From positions 186,001-250,000 of the forward strand of contig JAFPWH010000051.1 of assembly GCA_017395065.1 (NCBI GenBank): a stretch of DNA of 64,000 bases, read 5' to 3'. This DNA is from Clostridia bacterium. Its GTDB lineage: Bacteria; Bacillota; Clostridia; Christensenellales; Aristaeellaceae. This document shows, in pieces, positions 26,199-35,284 of the stretch. The notes beneath the pieces were generated by a model. It was given only the letters and a program-made list of their open reading frames with translations, had not been told where the DNA came from and made no database searches. The translations under genes were made by a program, and so were the position numbers. Positions within the stretch are counted from its first letter, which is position 1, and each line of letters begins with the position of its first letter.

Positions 26199-27179
26199 CT
26201 ACGACAGGAATGCGAGCACCTCGTGCCACCAGGGGAAAAGCGTTTCGTCGTCGGAGCGGTAGATCTCGTGACGGGCGCCCTGTACGGTTTTGATCTTGCC
26301 CTGCTTTAAGCGCTTGATCAGCATCGCCTGCGCGCCGGACATCACTTCCCAGTCGTCGCCGGCGCTGTAGAGCATGACGGGGCAGGCGATCTTTTTTCCG
26401 CGCCCGGGCAAAAGCAGCTTTTGGCTCACGCCCAGCGACGCCAGCACCCAGGAATAGCTCGCGCCGTTGTTTTGGAACTCGGGATGCGTGTGCTTGATCT
26501 CGTTGTACCATTCGAAGCGCTCCCGGCCCGTGGCGCAGGCGCGTTCGAAGCTCTCCCTTTGCGAATACGGTCTGGAATAGAATATCCGCTGCCGTCCCTT
26601 GCCGAGAAGTTTGAACGCGCGGCAGATGAGCCTGCCGGTGAAATACGGTATGCCCCTTCGGTTCACGGCGACCATCGGCGCGCACAGCACCGCCCGGTCG
26701 AAGACGTCCTTATGCTTCATCAGGAACAGAAGCGTGACGGCGCCGCCCATCGAGTGCGCAAAGACGCGCCAGGGTGTCGGCATCCTGTCCCGGACGCTTT
26801 TGCAGACGCAATCCAGATCCTTTACGTAATCGCTGAATCTTGCGACGTGGGTCAGCGACAGATCGCTTATGCGCTCGTCCCGCCAGGAGCGGCCGTGCCC
26901 CCGCTGGTCGTAGGCGACGACGCTGAAGCCGCTGCGAAGGAGCGAATAGATGATCTCGGAATACTTGACCGCGTTTTCGGTAAAGCCGTGCACGACGAAC
27001 ACGGTGCCGCGCGCGTCTTTTCCGGCGTCGAAGAGGCTGACGAACAGGGGCTTTGCGTCGAAACTGTTGACCGTCAGATCGGTCTCACGTTCCTTAAGGA
27101 AAGGCAGGACCGACTTTTTCATCGTTTCGGCGTAGGCGGCGGACAGCACGAGGCCGTCTTCATTGAACAGCTTCTCCAT
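26199..27179 (-). CDS. Alpha/beta hydrolase (monoacylglycerol lipase-like)
   Basis: 326 residues, cytoplasmic, no signal peptide. The oxyanion region VFVVHGFTENAVKY is near residue 80, then YDQRGHGRSW. The nucleophile elbow is AHSMGGAVTLL (G/H-x-S-x-G type) near residue 168, the acid is in YSAGDDWEV near 273, and the His is in GARHEIYRSDDE near 302. The order and spacing match serine hydrolases of the Hydrolase_4 / lysophospholipase group. The start lies 4 bases after the stop of the sugar symporter gene, so the two are coupled in one operon; an esterase removing acyl groups from imported sugars would fit, as inference. Confidence 0.87.
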   Translation of the reverse strand: MEKLFNEDGLVLSAAYAETMKKSVLPFLKERETDLTVNSFDAKPLFVSLFDAGKDARGTVFVVHGFTENAVKYSEIIYSLLRSGFSVVAYDQRGHGRSWRDERISDLSLTHVARFSDYVKDLDCVCKSVRDRMPTPWRVFAHSMGGAVTLLFLMKHKDVFDRAVLCAPMVAVNRRGIPYFTGRLICRAFKLLGKGRQRIFYSRPYSQRESFERACATGRERFEWYNEIKHTHPEFQNNGASYSWVLASLGVSQKLLLPGRGKKIACPVMLYSAGDDWEVMSGAQAMLIKRLKQGKIKTVQGARHEIYRSDDETLFPWWHEVLAFLS

Positions 27180-27183
27180 GCGA

Positions 27184-28596
27184 TTACTTGATGATCCCGG
27201 CGTAGATCTTCTTTTCGTTGTACTTTAAGAAGATCAGTCCGCCCGCTATGCAGGCCAGCGCCGCCACCACCGCGGTCAGCCGGTAGCCAAGGCCCGTCTC
27301 CCGCTTTACGATCGCAAGCGACGCGACGACGATCATCGCAACGGCCTGACCCATCTTCATCGCGAAGGTGCGGGCCGCGTAGAACATGCCGGCGCGGTTT
27401 TCCTTGGTCTGCATTTCGTCGTACTGGGCGATGTCCGCGACGACGGCCTGCGGCAGTATGCCGAAGATGGCCATGGCGGGCGCGGCGAGCACGCAGAGGA
27501 TATAGCCCTGCACGTTGGAAGGAATGAACTTCATAAGGCCGAGGCACGCCGTGTAGATGAACGCGACGGTGAAGATGCAAAACGCGATCAGGATCAGCTT
27601 TTTCTTGCCGTATTTCGGCGTGAGCTTCATAACAAGCGGGTAAAACAGCACGCTCAGCGCCGTCATCGCCACGAAGAACAGCGTGCTCATGCCTTCGTCG
27701 AGCTTGAGCAGCGTCGTCACGTAGTACAGCATCGCGGTCTGGAACGTGGTGATGCCGAGGAAGTAGATGATGTCGGAGGCCACGAAGAGGCGGAAGTCCT
27801 TGTTGCGGAAGGTCGCCTTGAGCGACTTGAGGGCCGTTGACTGGCTGGGCTGGGCGGTGACGTAGTCCTTTTCGCGGATCGTGAAGACGGGGATGAACAG
27901 GCAGACCGTGCCGATCACGCTCAGGATCGTGAACACCGTGCGGATAGCGTCGACGCGGTTCAGGCCGAATGTATCCTGGAAGATGCCCCAGAGCGTGGGC
28001 GCGGTGTAGGCGATCGCCATGCCCGCGATGTAGGTGAACGAGATCGTGGTGGAGATGCTCATGCGCGTCTTCTGCTCTGTGCCGAGCTCCGGGATCAGCG
28101 CGTTGAAGGGTGTACAGTACATCGTCATGAACAGGTAAAACAGCATCATCATCACGAACAGGAAGGCAGCGTTGAGCCAGCTTACGCTGTTTACGGGCGA
28201 CCAGAACGTGAGTATCGTGGCAAGGCCGAAGGGGATGGCGGCGGCGCGCATAAAGGGGATGCGGCGGCCGTCTTTGGAGCGGCAGCGATCCGAGAGCGAG
28301 CCCACCAGCGGATCGGTCACCGCGTCGAACACGCGGCCGAGGCCCGTGATGAGGCCAAGTACCGTGATCCCCAGAAAGATCGCGCCCTGCGGGATGAACA
28401 GCGGCTGCCCGGCGGCCTGCGTCGCCTCGTCCGGCACGTAGTAGGCGGTCACGAAGTTGGACAAAAGCGCCGCAAGCAGCGACCAGCCGAACTGGCCCAG
28501 CGCGAAGCACCAGATCTTGCCCCGCGTGAGCTGCTTTACGGGCTTATTATCAGCCGCCCCGGCGGCGTTCGTGGTTCCGAGTGTCTGTTTGTTCAT
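27184..28596 (-). CDS. GPH-family sugar:cation symporter (MelB-like MFS)
   Basis: 470 residues and twelve membrane segments. The loop 2-3 signature of glycoside-pentoside-hexuronide symporters is present: GRVFDAVTDPLVGSLSDRC followed by GRRIPFM. The N-terminal tail of about 30 residues is hydrophilic. The ATG at 28596 has AAAGGA upstream, and a promoter lies at 28631-28659. It is followed at once by the alpha/beta hydrolase. Likely substrates are glycosides, pentosides or hexuronides. Confidence 0.9.
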   Translation of the reverse strand: MNKQTLGTTNAAGAADNKPVKQLTRGKIWCFALGQFGWSLLAALLSNFVTAYYVPDEATQAAGQPLFIPQGAIFLGITVLGLITGLGRVFDAVTDPLVGSLSDRCRSKDGRRIPFMRAAAIPFGLATILTFWSPVNSVSWLNAAFLFVMMMLFYLFMTMYCTPFNALIPELGTEQKTRMSISTTISFTYIAGMAIAYTAPTLWGIFQDTFGLNRVDAIRTVFTILSVIGTVCLFIPVFTIREKDYVTAQPSQSTALKSLKATFRNKDFRLFVASDIIYFLGITTFQTAMLYYVTTLLKLDEGMSTLFFVAMTALSVLFYPLVMKLTPKYGKKKLILIAFCIFTVAFIYTACLGLMKFIPSNVQGYILCVLAAPAMAIFGILPQAVVADIAQYDEMQTKENRAGMFYAARTFAMKMGQAVAMIVVASLAIVKRETGLGYRLTAVVAALACIAGGLIFLKYNEKKIYAGIIK

Positions 28597-28630
28597 GGTC
28601 AAAGTCCTTTCGTTTTCGGTATTCCCATAG

Positions 28631-28659
28631 ATTATATACCGCTTCGGGGAAATTTGCAA
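28631..28659 (-). promoter_or_regulatory. Promoter of the symporter-hydrolase operon
   Basis: On the minus strand TTGCAA (28659-28654) and TATAAT (28636-28631) with a 17-base spacer, 35 bases before the ATG. Confidence 0.65.
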
Positions 28660-28681
28660 GCGCAACATTTTCCGATATGCA

Positions 28682-28713
28682 CAAAAAACCGCCGCAGAAC
28701 CGGTCTGCGGCGG
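28682..28713 (-). terminator. Intrinsic terminator of the second sugar ABC operon
   Basis: On the minus strand CCGCCGCAG / CTGCGGCGG with a 7-base loop, followed by six T, 21 bases past the binding-protein stop. Confidence 0.88.
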
Positions 28714-28733
28714 CGCGAAAAAGCGGTTTAAGC

Positions 28734-30371
28734 TTATTTGCTCAGGTCTACCTCTTCGGCAGTCTGGTTGAGCATGTGGGTGCTGCTGCCCGCTTCGTAA
28801 GCGGCCAGGCGCTCTTCGGTGACGGCGGCGTAGCCGGCCTCGGCGTACTCCTTGGCGTACTGCTCATACAGCGCGTCGAACTCGTCCTCGGGGCACATGG
28901 TCAGCTTGTCGCGGTATTCCTTGTAGAGGCTGGTCAGCTTGGTCTGGAATTCGCCTTCGGCGGCCATGGACACGGAGTACAGGGCGTTTGCGATGGCCCA
29001 GCCGGCGTCTCTTACGGCTACCTTGTCATAGTACCAGGCGATGACGTCCTCGGTGAAGTCCTGGGGCAGGTCGTGCGGCAGGTTCGCGGTGATGACGTCT
29101 TCGATGGTACCGGCCTGACGGGCTTCGATGGTGATGCACCAGTAGTCCTTGTTGTTGTTCACGCCCATCTTGCACTCGCCGTTGTAATCGCTGACGGTCA
29201 CGGGCAGGCCTTCCTCGTTGTAGTTGAAGTTCTCGCCCTCAATGCCCCACTGGAAGGTGAACAGGTTCTCTTCCTGGGTCAGCCACTCCATGTACATCCA
29301 GGCAGCGGTCAGCTGATCCTTGGTGGCGTCCTTGTTGAAGCCGACCATCATGCCGAAGGGGTTGTCGGTGCGGTATCCGGGATAGGTGCCGGCTTCCGCG
29401 TCGATTTTGCCGTTTACGGGAACGATGGCGAGCTCGGCGTCGGGATTGGCCTCATAGAACGCGGTCAGCCAGTCCATGGAAGCGGAGATGTAGCCGCCGT
29501 ACTGGTAGATCTCGCCGTTGATGAAGGCACTCTTGGCGTCCTCGGAGGTGGTCAGGTAGTACTCGGGGTTGGTCAGACCGGCGTTGTACTTGTAGTTCTC
29601 GTACTTGAGCAGCTCGTAGTTCGGATACCAGCCCAGGGACGGGATGTTGTAGTCGCCGTACATGGCCCACTCGGCCTCGTCCAGCGGCCAGGTGCGGTAG
29701 CTGTAGTTCTGGTCGGAACCGACGCCGGTGATCATCTCGCCGCCGGCGGGATACTCGGCGATGCCGGCGTCCTTGATGGCCAGCATGGCGTCAAGGTAAT
29801 CCTCGCGGGTCACGGGCACGTAGTCATAGCCGACCTCGCGCAGCCAGTCCATGCGCACGAAGTTCTGGAAGGTGTAGGCGGTGTCGTAGTAGGGACGGTA
29901 CGCCGCGGCGAAGTAGGTCTCGCCGTTGATCTTGGTGTAGGTCAGCTGGTTGTTGGCGACCATGCGGTTGTAATAGGTGGGCGCGGTCTCGGCAAAGAGC
30001 TCCATGTCGAAGGTCTGCAGATAGCCGTCGGCGGCCCACTGGGTTACTTTGGGATAGTCGTACTCCATCAGGACGGTGGGCAGATCGTCCGCCGCGGCCA
30101 GCATGGAATACTTGTTCATGACGTCGCTGCGGGGGATGGCGACGTACTTGACGGTGATGTTGTACTTGTTGCCGAAGTTCTCCTGGATCCACTGGGTCCA
30201 ATAGTTGTCCTCGACGTTGGGGATGCCGGCCTGTCCGCGGTCATACACAGGGATCGTGATGGTCACGTTCTCGGCGAAGGGCTCCCAATCGGTCGCCTCG
30301 GCCGACGCCATGACGGGCATGAGCGTGAGCAGCATCGCCAGCATGATGGCATAGGTAAGCAGCTTTTTCAT
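28734..30371 (-). CDS. Extracellular sugar-binding protein of a second LplA/YtcQ-type ABC transporter
   Basis: 545 residues. Signal peptide MKKLLTYAIMLAMLLTLMPV with ASA before Glu-Ala; no lipobox Cys. The mature sequence is acidic and rich in Tyr/Trp, with the family patterns GNKYNITVKYVAIPRSDVMN and LPTVLMEYDYPKVTQWAADG. It is distinct from the binding protein at 17975, though it shares the layout ITIPVYDRG...VEDNYWTQWIQENFG against LRVEMYDRS...VEDCWQLHYIQENFG. The ATG follows AAAGGAGG. Last gene of the operon, after an intercistronic hairpin. Confidence 0.9.
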   Translation of the reverse strand: MKKLLTYAIMLAMLLTLMPVMASAEATDWEPFAENVTITIPVYDRGQAGIPNVEDNYWTQWIQENFGNKYNITVKYVAIPRSDVMNKYSMLAAADDLPTVLMEYDYPKVTQWAADGYLQTFDMELFAETAPTYYNRMVANNQLTYTKINGETYFAAAYRPYYDTAYTFQNFVRMDWLREVGYDYVPVTREDYLDAMLAIKDAGIAEYPAGGEMITGVGSDQNYSYRTWPLDEAEWAMYGDYNIPSLGWYPNYELLKYENYKYNAGLTNPEYYLTTSEDAKSAFINGEIYQYGGYISASMDWLTAFYEANPDAELAIVPVNGKIDAEAGTYPGYRTDNPFGMMVGFNKDATKDQLTAAWMYMEWLTQEENLFTFQWGIEGENFNYNEEGLPVTVSDYNGECKMGVNNNKDYWCITIEARQAGTIEDVITANLPHDLPQDFTEDVIAWYYDKVAVRDAGWAIANALYSVSMAAEGEFQTKLTSLYKEYRDKLTMCPEDEFDALYEQYAKEYAEAGYAAVTEERLAAYEAGSSTHMLNQTAEEVDLSK

Positions 30372-30393
30372 GTGTTTTCCTCCTTTTGTTTTG

Positions 30394-30422
30394 TTATCTT
30401 TCGTCAGCATAAGCTGAGATAA
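30394..30422 (-). other. Intercistronic hairpin before the second sugar-binding protein gene
   Basis: Outer arms TTATCT / AGATAA and inner arms CAGC / GCTG around an ATAA loop. It lies in the same operon position as the hairpin at 19591-19607. Confidence 0.5.
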
Positions 30423-30442
30423 CCGTTGCTTGGGTTCCCGCG

Positions 30443-31363
30443 TCAGCCCTTGACCGCGCCGACCATGACGCCCTTTACGAAGTACTTCTGCAGGAAGGGG
30501 TATACGCAGATGATCGGGATCGTCGTGAACATGATGCAGGCGGCCTGCAGCACCTCCGGCGTACTCGTGACTTCCACGGCCTCGCTCAGCGTCGCGGTCT
30601 GCGCTTCCTTGGCGGAGGCCACGAGCTGGTAGAGCTTGTACTGGATGAGCTTCAAATTTTCGGCTGTCGTGTAGTATTTGTTGTCCGCGTAGGCGTTCCA
30701 GCGGCCGACCGCGTAGAAGAGGCTAAGCGTCGCCAGGATCGGAAGGCTCAGGGGCAGAACGATCCTGAACAGTATCTGGAAATTGCTCGCGCCGTCCAGG
30801 AACGCCGCCTCCTCCAGAGAATCCGGGATCGTGCTCTGGAAGAAGTTCTTCATGATCAGCATGTTGTAGCTGGAGTAGATCAAAGGAAGGATGAGCACCC
30901 ACATGTTGTTCAGCAGGTTCAGGTCCTTGTACAGCAGGTACGTAGGGATCAGGCCCGCGCCGAAATACATCGGCACCATCAGTATGAAGGTGAAAAACCC
31001 TCTGCCCTTTAAGCGCTTTTTGCTCAGCGGATACGCGGCGCAGGTGCAAACCAGCATGCCAAGCAGCGTGAATATCAGCACCACCAGCGCGCTGAAGCCG
31101 AAGGAGCGCACCATGCTGCCGTCCTCGAAGATGCTGCTGTAGGCGTCGAAGTTGATGCCCTTGGGCCAGAGCACGACGGATTTTTGCATGACCGCGGTGT
31201 TGCTGGATATGCTCTTTGCCGCAAGATGGATAAAGGGCAGTATGCAGGTAAGGCACAGTATCGTGATGATGACGATGATCAGCCCGTCGCCTATCGAAAA
31301 ACGGCGTATCGCGTGGGAGCCGTCGTTGATGGTATCGAATTCCTTTACTTTTTCCTTCGCCAT
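30443..31363 (-). CDS. ABC sugar transporter permease, LplC/YtcP type (second operon)
   Basis: 306 residues, six membrane helices. The EAA loop reads EAAFLDGASNFQILFRIVLPLS near residue 185 and the C-terminus ends KYFVKGVMVGAVKG, as in the paralogue at 19621-20526. The N-terminal cytoplasmic tail is hydrophilic. GGAGGT precedes the ATG. It lies 12 bases downstream of the partner permease gene. Confidence 0.95.
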   Translation of the reverse strand: MAKEKVKEFDTINDGSHAIRRFSIGDGLIIVIITILCLTCILPFIHLAAKSISSNTAVMQKSVVLWPKGINFDAYSSIFEDGSMVRSFGFSALVVLIFTLLGMLVCTCAAYPLSKKRLKGRGFFTFILMVPMYFGAGLIPTYLLYKDLNLLNNMWVLILPLIYSSYNMLIMKNFFQSTIPDSLEEAAFLDGASNFQILFRIVLPLSLPILATLSLFYAVGRWNAYADNKYYTTAENLKLIQYKLYQLVASAKEAQTATLSEAVEVTSTPEVLQAACIMFTTIPIICVYPFLQKYFVKGVMVGAVKG

Positions 31364-31375
31364 GATCCCACCTCC

Positions 31376-32326
31376 TTACAGCAGGCCGTCTTCGCCCAGC
31401 GCTTTGGCGAAGCGGTCGCTGATCAAAACCAGCATGAGGCCCACCATGCTCTGGAACAGGCCCACGGCCGTCGCCATCGAGAATTTGGCGTTTCCGAGGC
31501 CGTTTTCAAATATGTAGATGGCCAGCTGGTACTGATAGTCTCTGACCTGTGTGTTGTCGAATACGTCCAGGCGCTCGTAGTTGGAGCCCATGATCTTGCC
31601 CAGGTTCATGATGAGCAGAATCACGATCGTCGAGCGGATGCCGGGCAGCGTCACGTGCCATATGCGCTGCAGGCGGCTTGCGCCGTCGATCATCGCGGCC
31701 TCGTACAGTTCGCCGCTGATGCCGGTGATGGCGGCAAGGTAGAGTATCGAGCCCCAGCCCATGCCCTGCCACACGCCGATCAGCAGGTAGGTGACCGCCC
31801 AGTGGTTTTTCTCGGTCAGGAAGGGGATGCCGCTGTCCACGATGCCCGATTTTACCAGCAGCACGTTCACGATGCCGCTGGAGGGCTTGAACAGCTGGTA
31901 GGCGACCGAGCCGATGATGACCCAGCTCAGAAAGTGAGGCAGGTACAGCACGGTCTGCGAGATCTTTTTGAATTTGGCGAGCCTGAGCTCGTTGAGCATC
32001 AGTGCAAGCACGATGGGCACGGGAAAGCTGACCAGAAGGTCCAGCAGGTTGAAGACGATGGAGTTTTTGAGCGCCCTGTGGAAGTCCGCGTCGCGGAAAA
32101 CCTTCGCAAAGGTCGCAAGCCCCACGTAGGCGCTGCCTTCGTAGCCGTGTGCGGGCTTGTAATCCAGAAGCACCATCCGAAGCCCGGGATAGGCGGCGTA
32201 GTTGAACATGAACACCATGGTGATCGGGAAAAGCAGCATCAGGTACAGATGCCAGTCCCTCGTCAGGGCCTTTTTCCACGTCGTTTTGGTGATGGGTCCT
32301 TTATTTTTAACGGCTCTTACGCTCAT
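31376..32326 (-). CDS. ABC sugar transporter permease, LplB type (second operon)
   Basis: 316 residues, six membrane helices. The N-terminal region DWHLYLMLLFPITMVFMF and the EAA loop EAAMIDGASRLQRIWHVTLPG match the LplB type. The ATG at 32326 follows GGGAGG by 5 bases; a 16-residue upstream extension has no ribosome site. First gene of the operon, with a promoter at 32422-32450. No ATPase or regulator gene is next to it. Confidence 0.93.
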   Translation of the reverse strand: MSVRAVKNKGPITKTTWKKALTRDWHLYLMLLFPITMVFMFNYAAYPGLRMVLLDYKPAHGYEGSAYVGLATFAKVFRDADFHRALKNSIVFNLLDLLVSFPVPIVLALMLNELRLAKFKKISQTVLYLPHFLSWVIIGSVAYQLFKPSSGIVNVLLVKSGIVDSGIPFLTEKNHWAVTYLLIGVWQGMGWGSILYLAAITGISGELYEAAMIDGASRLQRIWHVTLPGIRSTIVILLIMNLGKIMGSNYERLDVFDNTQVRDYQYQLAIYIFENGLGNAKFSMATAVGLFQSMVGLMLVLISDRFAKALGEDGLL

Positions 32327-32421
32327 ACGTCCTCCCTGTCTGCAACAAAATCCAACAGAAAAACGCGAAAACATTCACACGATGCGGCGTCCGGCGAACG
32401 AAAAAAACATGCTATAAATCC

Positions 32422-32450
32422 ATTATAGTCCTTTGGGCGGGTAAATGCAA
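32422..32450 (-). promoter_or_regulatory. Promoter of the second sugar ABC operon
   Basis: On the minus strand TTGCAT (32450-32445) and TATAAT (32427-32422) with a 17-base spacer, giving a leader of about 90 bases. Confidence 0.65.
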
Positions 32451-32599
32451 CAGGAAAAGCGCTCAAAATTGTAAATTATTTTTCAGCCCGTTCTGTTCGG
32501 GGGAATCGGGCTTTCAAACCCAACAAAAATCCACATAAAGCAACAACGCGCCGCGGCCGTGCGGCGGGGCATATTTTCGATGCTCCGAAAAACTATCCC

Positions 32600-32628
32600 G
32601 TGACAAACGCCCGCGTTTGTGGTACAAT
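32600..32628 (+). promoter_or_regulatory. Promoter of the beta-lactamase-like / MATE operon
   Basis: GTGACA (32600-32605) and TACAAT (32623-32628) with a 17-base spacer, 40 bases before the ATG. Confidence 0.6.
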
Positions 32629-32668
32629 CGGTTCATCGTAAAAATTCAGCCGGAAAGAGGAATGACGA

Positions 32669-33796
32669 ATGAACTTTGACGCCCTGAAAACGTATATGGA
32701 CTCGCTGGACACCGACGTGGTCCCCGGCATGGATCTGGCCGTCCGGCAGGAGCACGAGCCCGTCTTTCGGCACTACACAGGCTACCGCGACCGTGAAAAA
32801 GGCCTGAAAATGGACGGCACGGAGCAGTACTGGATCTTTTCCGCCACGAAGGTCTTCACGGTCACGGCGGGCATGCAGTGCATCGAAAGGGGTCTGTTCG
32901 GTCTGGACGATCCCGTGGGCAGATACCTGCCCGCCTACAATCTTATGTCCGTAAACGACGGCGGGCACATCCGCTCCTTCAGGCAGTCGATGACGATACG
33001 CCACCTGTTCACGATGACCGCGGGCTTCAATTACGACATCAACAGCCCGTCCATACAGAAGGCGAAGCTCTACAGCAGGAACAAGGCCGACACGCGCACG
33101 ATGATCGACGCGCTGGCCGAGGAGCCGCTGGATTTCGTGCCCGGCACGCGCTATCAGTACAGTTTATGCCACGACGTGCTCGCGGCGGTCATCGAGGAAG
33201 CGAGCGGGATGAAATTTTCGCAGTATCTGAAAAAGAACCTGTTCGAGCCGCTGGGCATTGCGCGCACGGGCTTTTCCGGCGAGGATCTGAGCTGCTTTGC
33301 GCAGCAGTACACCTACGACGACAGGCTCAAAAAGAGCGTCGTAAGGCCCGAGGGCAACGACAACTGGTACCGTCTGACCGAAAATTACGAAAGCGGCGGC
33401 GCGGGGCTGTACAGCACCGTGGACGACTATATGCTGCTTGCCGACGCGCTGGCCTGCGGCGGCATCGGCAAAAGCGGAGCACGCATCCTGAAACCCGAGA
33501 GCATACGCCTGATGACCACGCCGCAGCTCAGCGACGAGATCAGAAAGCGCGACTTTATCAACCACTTCGGCCCCACGTACACCTACGGGCTGGGGGTCCG
33601 GGTGAACGCTTACGAGGGCTCGTCCTCCCCCATCGGCGAATTCGGCTGGGACGGCGCGGCCTGCGCGTACGCGCTGATGGATCCCGTGAATCACTTGAGC
33701 GCGTATCTTGGCATGCACGTGCGCTCCTTCGGCTACGGCTACGACGTCATCCACCACAGGATCAAGGACCTGATCTACGAAGGCCTCGGCGCATAG
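32669..33796 (+). CDS. Serine hydrolase of the beta-lactamase / class C family
   Basis: 375 residues, no signal peptide, so cytoplasmic. The nucleophile motif S-x-x-K is FSATK (Ser near 58, Lys near 61). The second motif is RYQYSLCHDVLAAVIEE, with Tyr-Ser but Leu where true class C beta-lactamases have Asn. The third box is GEFGWDGAAC near residue 325 in place of K-T-G. These are traits of esterase or peptidase members, not of antibiotic hydrolases. The gene is followed 3 bases later by a MATE exporter, so both are in one operon. GGAATGA upstream gives a modest ribosome site. Confidence 0.85.
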   Translation: MNFDALKTYMDSLDTDVVPGMDLAVRQEHEPVFRHYTGYRDREKGLKMDGTEQYWIFSATKVFTVTAGMQCIERGLFGLDDPVGRYLPAYNLMSVNDGGHIRSFRQSMTIRHLFTMTAGFNYDINSPSIQKAKLYSRNKADTRTMIDALAEEPLDFVPGTRYQYSLCHDVLAAVIEEASGMKFSQYLKKNLFEPLGIARTGFSGEDLSCFAQQYTYDDRLKKSVVRPEGNDNWYRLTENYESGGAGLYSTVDDYMLLADALACGGIGKSGARILKPESIRLMTTPQLSDEIRKRDFINHFGPTYTYGLGVRVNAYEGSSSPIGEFGWDGAACAYALMDPVNHLSAYLGMHVRSFGYGYDVIHHRIKDLIYEGLGA

Positions 33797-33799
33797 CTT

Positions 33800-35188
33800 A
33801 TGCTGAACAGGAAGCTTGCCCAAAAAAGCGCGTCCGGGCAAAGGAGCGATTTCTCCGAAGGAAAAGTCTCCGGCATCATCTTGAGGCTCGGTCTTCCTTT
33901 GATGCTGGCCGAGCTCGTGCACGTACTGTACTCCATCGTGGACAGGATCTACATCGGGCACATGCCAAGCGGCGGCACGGACGCGCTGACGGGCCTTAGC
34001 GTTTGCTTTCCCCTGATCACGCTGATCGGCGCGTTCGCAAACCTGTGCAGCACGGGCGGCGCGACGCTGTGCACGATCGCGCGCGGCGAAAATGATTTGA
34101 AGAAGGCCGAGCGCATAACGGCCAGCGCCTTTACGCTGCTTTTGCTGCTTGGTGTTTTTCTGACCGCGCTTTTGTACGTAAGCGCCCCCGTCACGCTCAA
34201 ATGGCTTGGCGGCGAGGGCGAAACGCTGAAGGCGGCGCTTAGCTACTTCCGCATCTACGTGCTGGGCACCGTGCCGGTATTGATAAGCCTCGGCATGAAC
34301 CCGTTCATCAACGCGCAGGGCTTTGCGCACGTGGGCATGACCACGGTGCTGATCGGTGCAGTGCTGAACACGGCGCTGGACCCGCTGTTCATCTACGCCT
34401 TCGGCATGGGACTTGGCGGCGCGGCGCTGGCCACGGTGCTTTCGCAGAGCGTGAGCGCGGTTTGGGTGGTCTGTTTTTTGAGAGGCAAAAAAACGCCCGT
34501 TCGCCTGACGGCGCTGTGTCTCGACAGGACGGTGGTCGGCGGCATGCTCAAGCTCGGCGCGACCGGCTTTACCTTCCGCGTCACGAACAGCATAACGCAG
34601 GCGGCGGTCAACATCGTGCTGAAGAGCTGGGGCGGCGCGATGAGCGCGCTGTACATCGGCGCGATGGGGCTCATCAATTCGCTCAGGGAGATCACGGGCC
34701 TTCCGACCAACGGCCTGACCGCCGCGGGACAGAGCGTGATGAGCTTCAATTACGGCGCAAAGCAGGGCGGGCGCGTATCGCAGAGCATACGCTTCGTGCT
34801 GCTGACCACCCTTGCGGTCAATACGCTCATCTGGGCGCTGATCATGGCCGTGCCCGGCCTTTTGTTCAGCCCCTTCAGCAGCGACAAGGCGCTGATAAGC
34901 CTGACCGCGAAATGCGCGCGCGTGTACTTTGCGCTGTTTCCCTTCATGAGCCTGCAGCTGACGGGCCAGTCCACGTTCGTGGCGCTCAATTACCCGAAGC
35001 ACGCGCTGTTTTTCTCGATGCTGCGAAAGATCGTGCTGGTACTGCCGCTCACGCTGCTTCTGCCCGGGCTGGGTCTTCGGGTCATGGGCGTTTTCTGGGC
35101 CGAGGTCGTAAGCCAGCTCGTCGGCGCGACGGCGTGCTTCGTGACGATGTACTTCGTCATATGGAAAAAGCTGAAAGCCGAAGAATAG
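33800..35188 (+). CDS. MATE-family efflux transporter
   Basis: 462 residues and twelve membrane segments. The N-terminal half has LGLPLMLAELVHVLYSIVDRIYIG and the next helix LTGLSVCFPLITLIGAFA, typical of MATE exporters of the DinF/NorM-like branch. The second half starts near residue 250 (LKLGATGFTFRVTNS). It follows the serine hydrolase by 3 bases with no separate promoter. The MATE gene at 13026 is a distant paralogue. Substrate unknown. Confidence 0.92.
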   Translation: MLNRKLAQKSASGQRSDFSEGKVSGIILRLGLPLMLAELVHVLYSIVDRIYIGHMPSGGTDALTGLSVCFPLITLIGAFANLCSTGGATLCTIARGENDLKKAERITASAFTLLLLLGVFLTALLYVSAPVTLKWLGGEGETLKAALSYFRIYVLGTVPVLISLGMNPFINAQGFAHVGMTTVLIGAVLNTALDPLFIYAFGMGLGGAALATVLSQSVSAVWVVCFLRGKKTPVRLTALCLDRTVVGGMLKLGATGFTFRVTNSITQAAVNIVLKSWGGAMSALYIGAMGLINSLREITGLPTNGLTAAGQSVMSFNYGAKQGGRVSQSIRFVLLTTLAVNTLIWALIMAVPGLLFSPFSSDKALISLTAKCARVYFALFPFMSLQLTGQSTFVALNYPKHALFFSMLRKIVLVLPLTLLLPGLGLRVMGVFWAEVVSQLVGATACFVTMYFVIWKKLKAEE

Positions 35189-35212
35189 AGCCCGGAAAGT
35201 CGGAAAACGAAG

Positions 35213-35258
35213 AATGGTTTGGGAAAGCCGCTGAAAGCAGCGCCCCCCAAACCATTTT
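35213..35258 (+). terminator. Terminator between convergent MATE and flavoprotein genes
   Basis: Arms AATGGTTTGGG / CCCAAACCATT with an inner stem CGCTG / CAGCG, then TTATTATT on the plus strand. Confidence 0.75.
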
Positions 35259-35284
35259 ATTATTCGTTCTTAAGTTTTAAGTCC

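Larger units (their letters stand above)
32327..32668. other. Divergent intergenic region, ABC operon / beta-lactamase-like gene
   Basis: 342 bases with no gene seen. Holds the promoters at 32422-32450 (minus) and 32600-32628 (plus). The AT-rich stretch between them has no clear operator repeat. Confidence 0.5.

Noticed and set aside
28581..30422. Open frame of 613 codons on the plus strand
   Set aside because: It is the mirror of the sugar-binding protein gene, made of Val/Gly/His-rich text with no motif. High GC at third positions keeps it open.
32669..33796. Antibiotic-resistance beta-lactamase
   Set aside because: The protein lacks the Y-x-N and K-T-G boxes of true class C enzymes and has no signal peptide; an esterase or peptidase role is more likely.
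33164..35002. Open frame of 612 codons on the minus strand
   Set aside because: It spans two real plus-strand genes (hydrolase and MATE) and has no coherent protein pattern.
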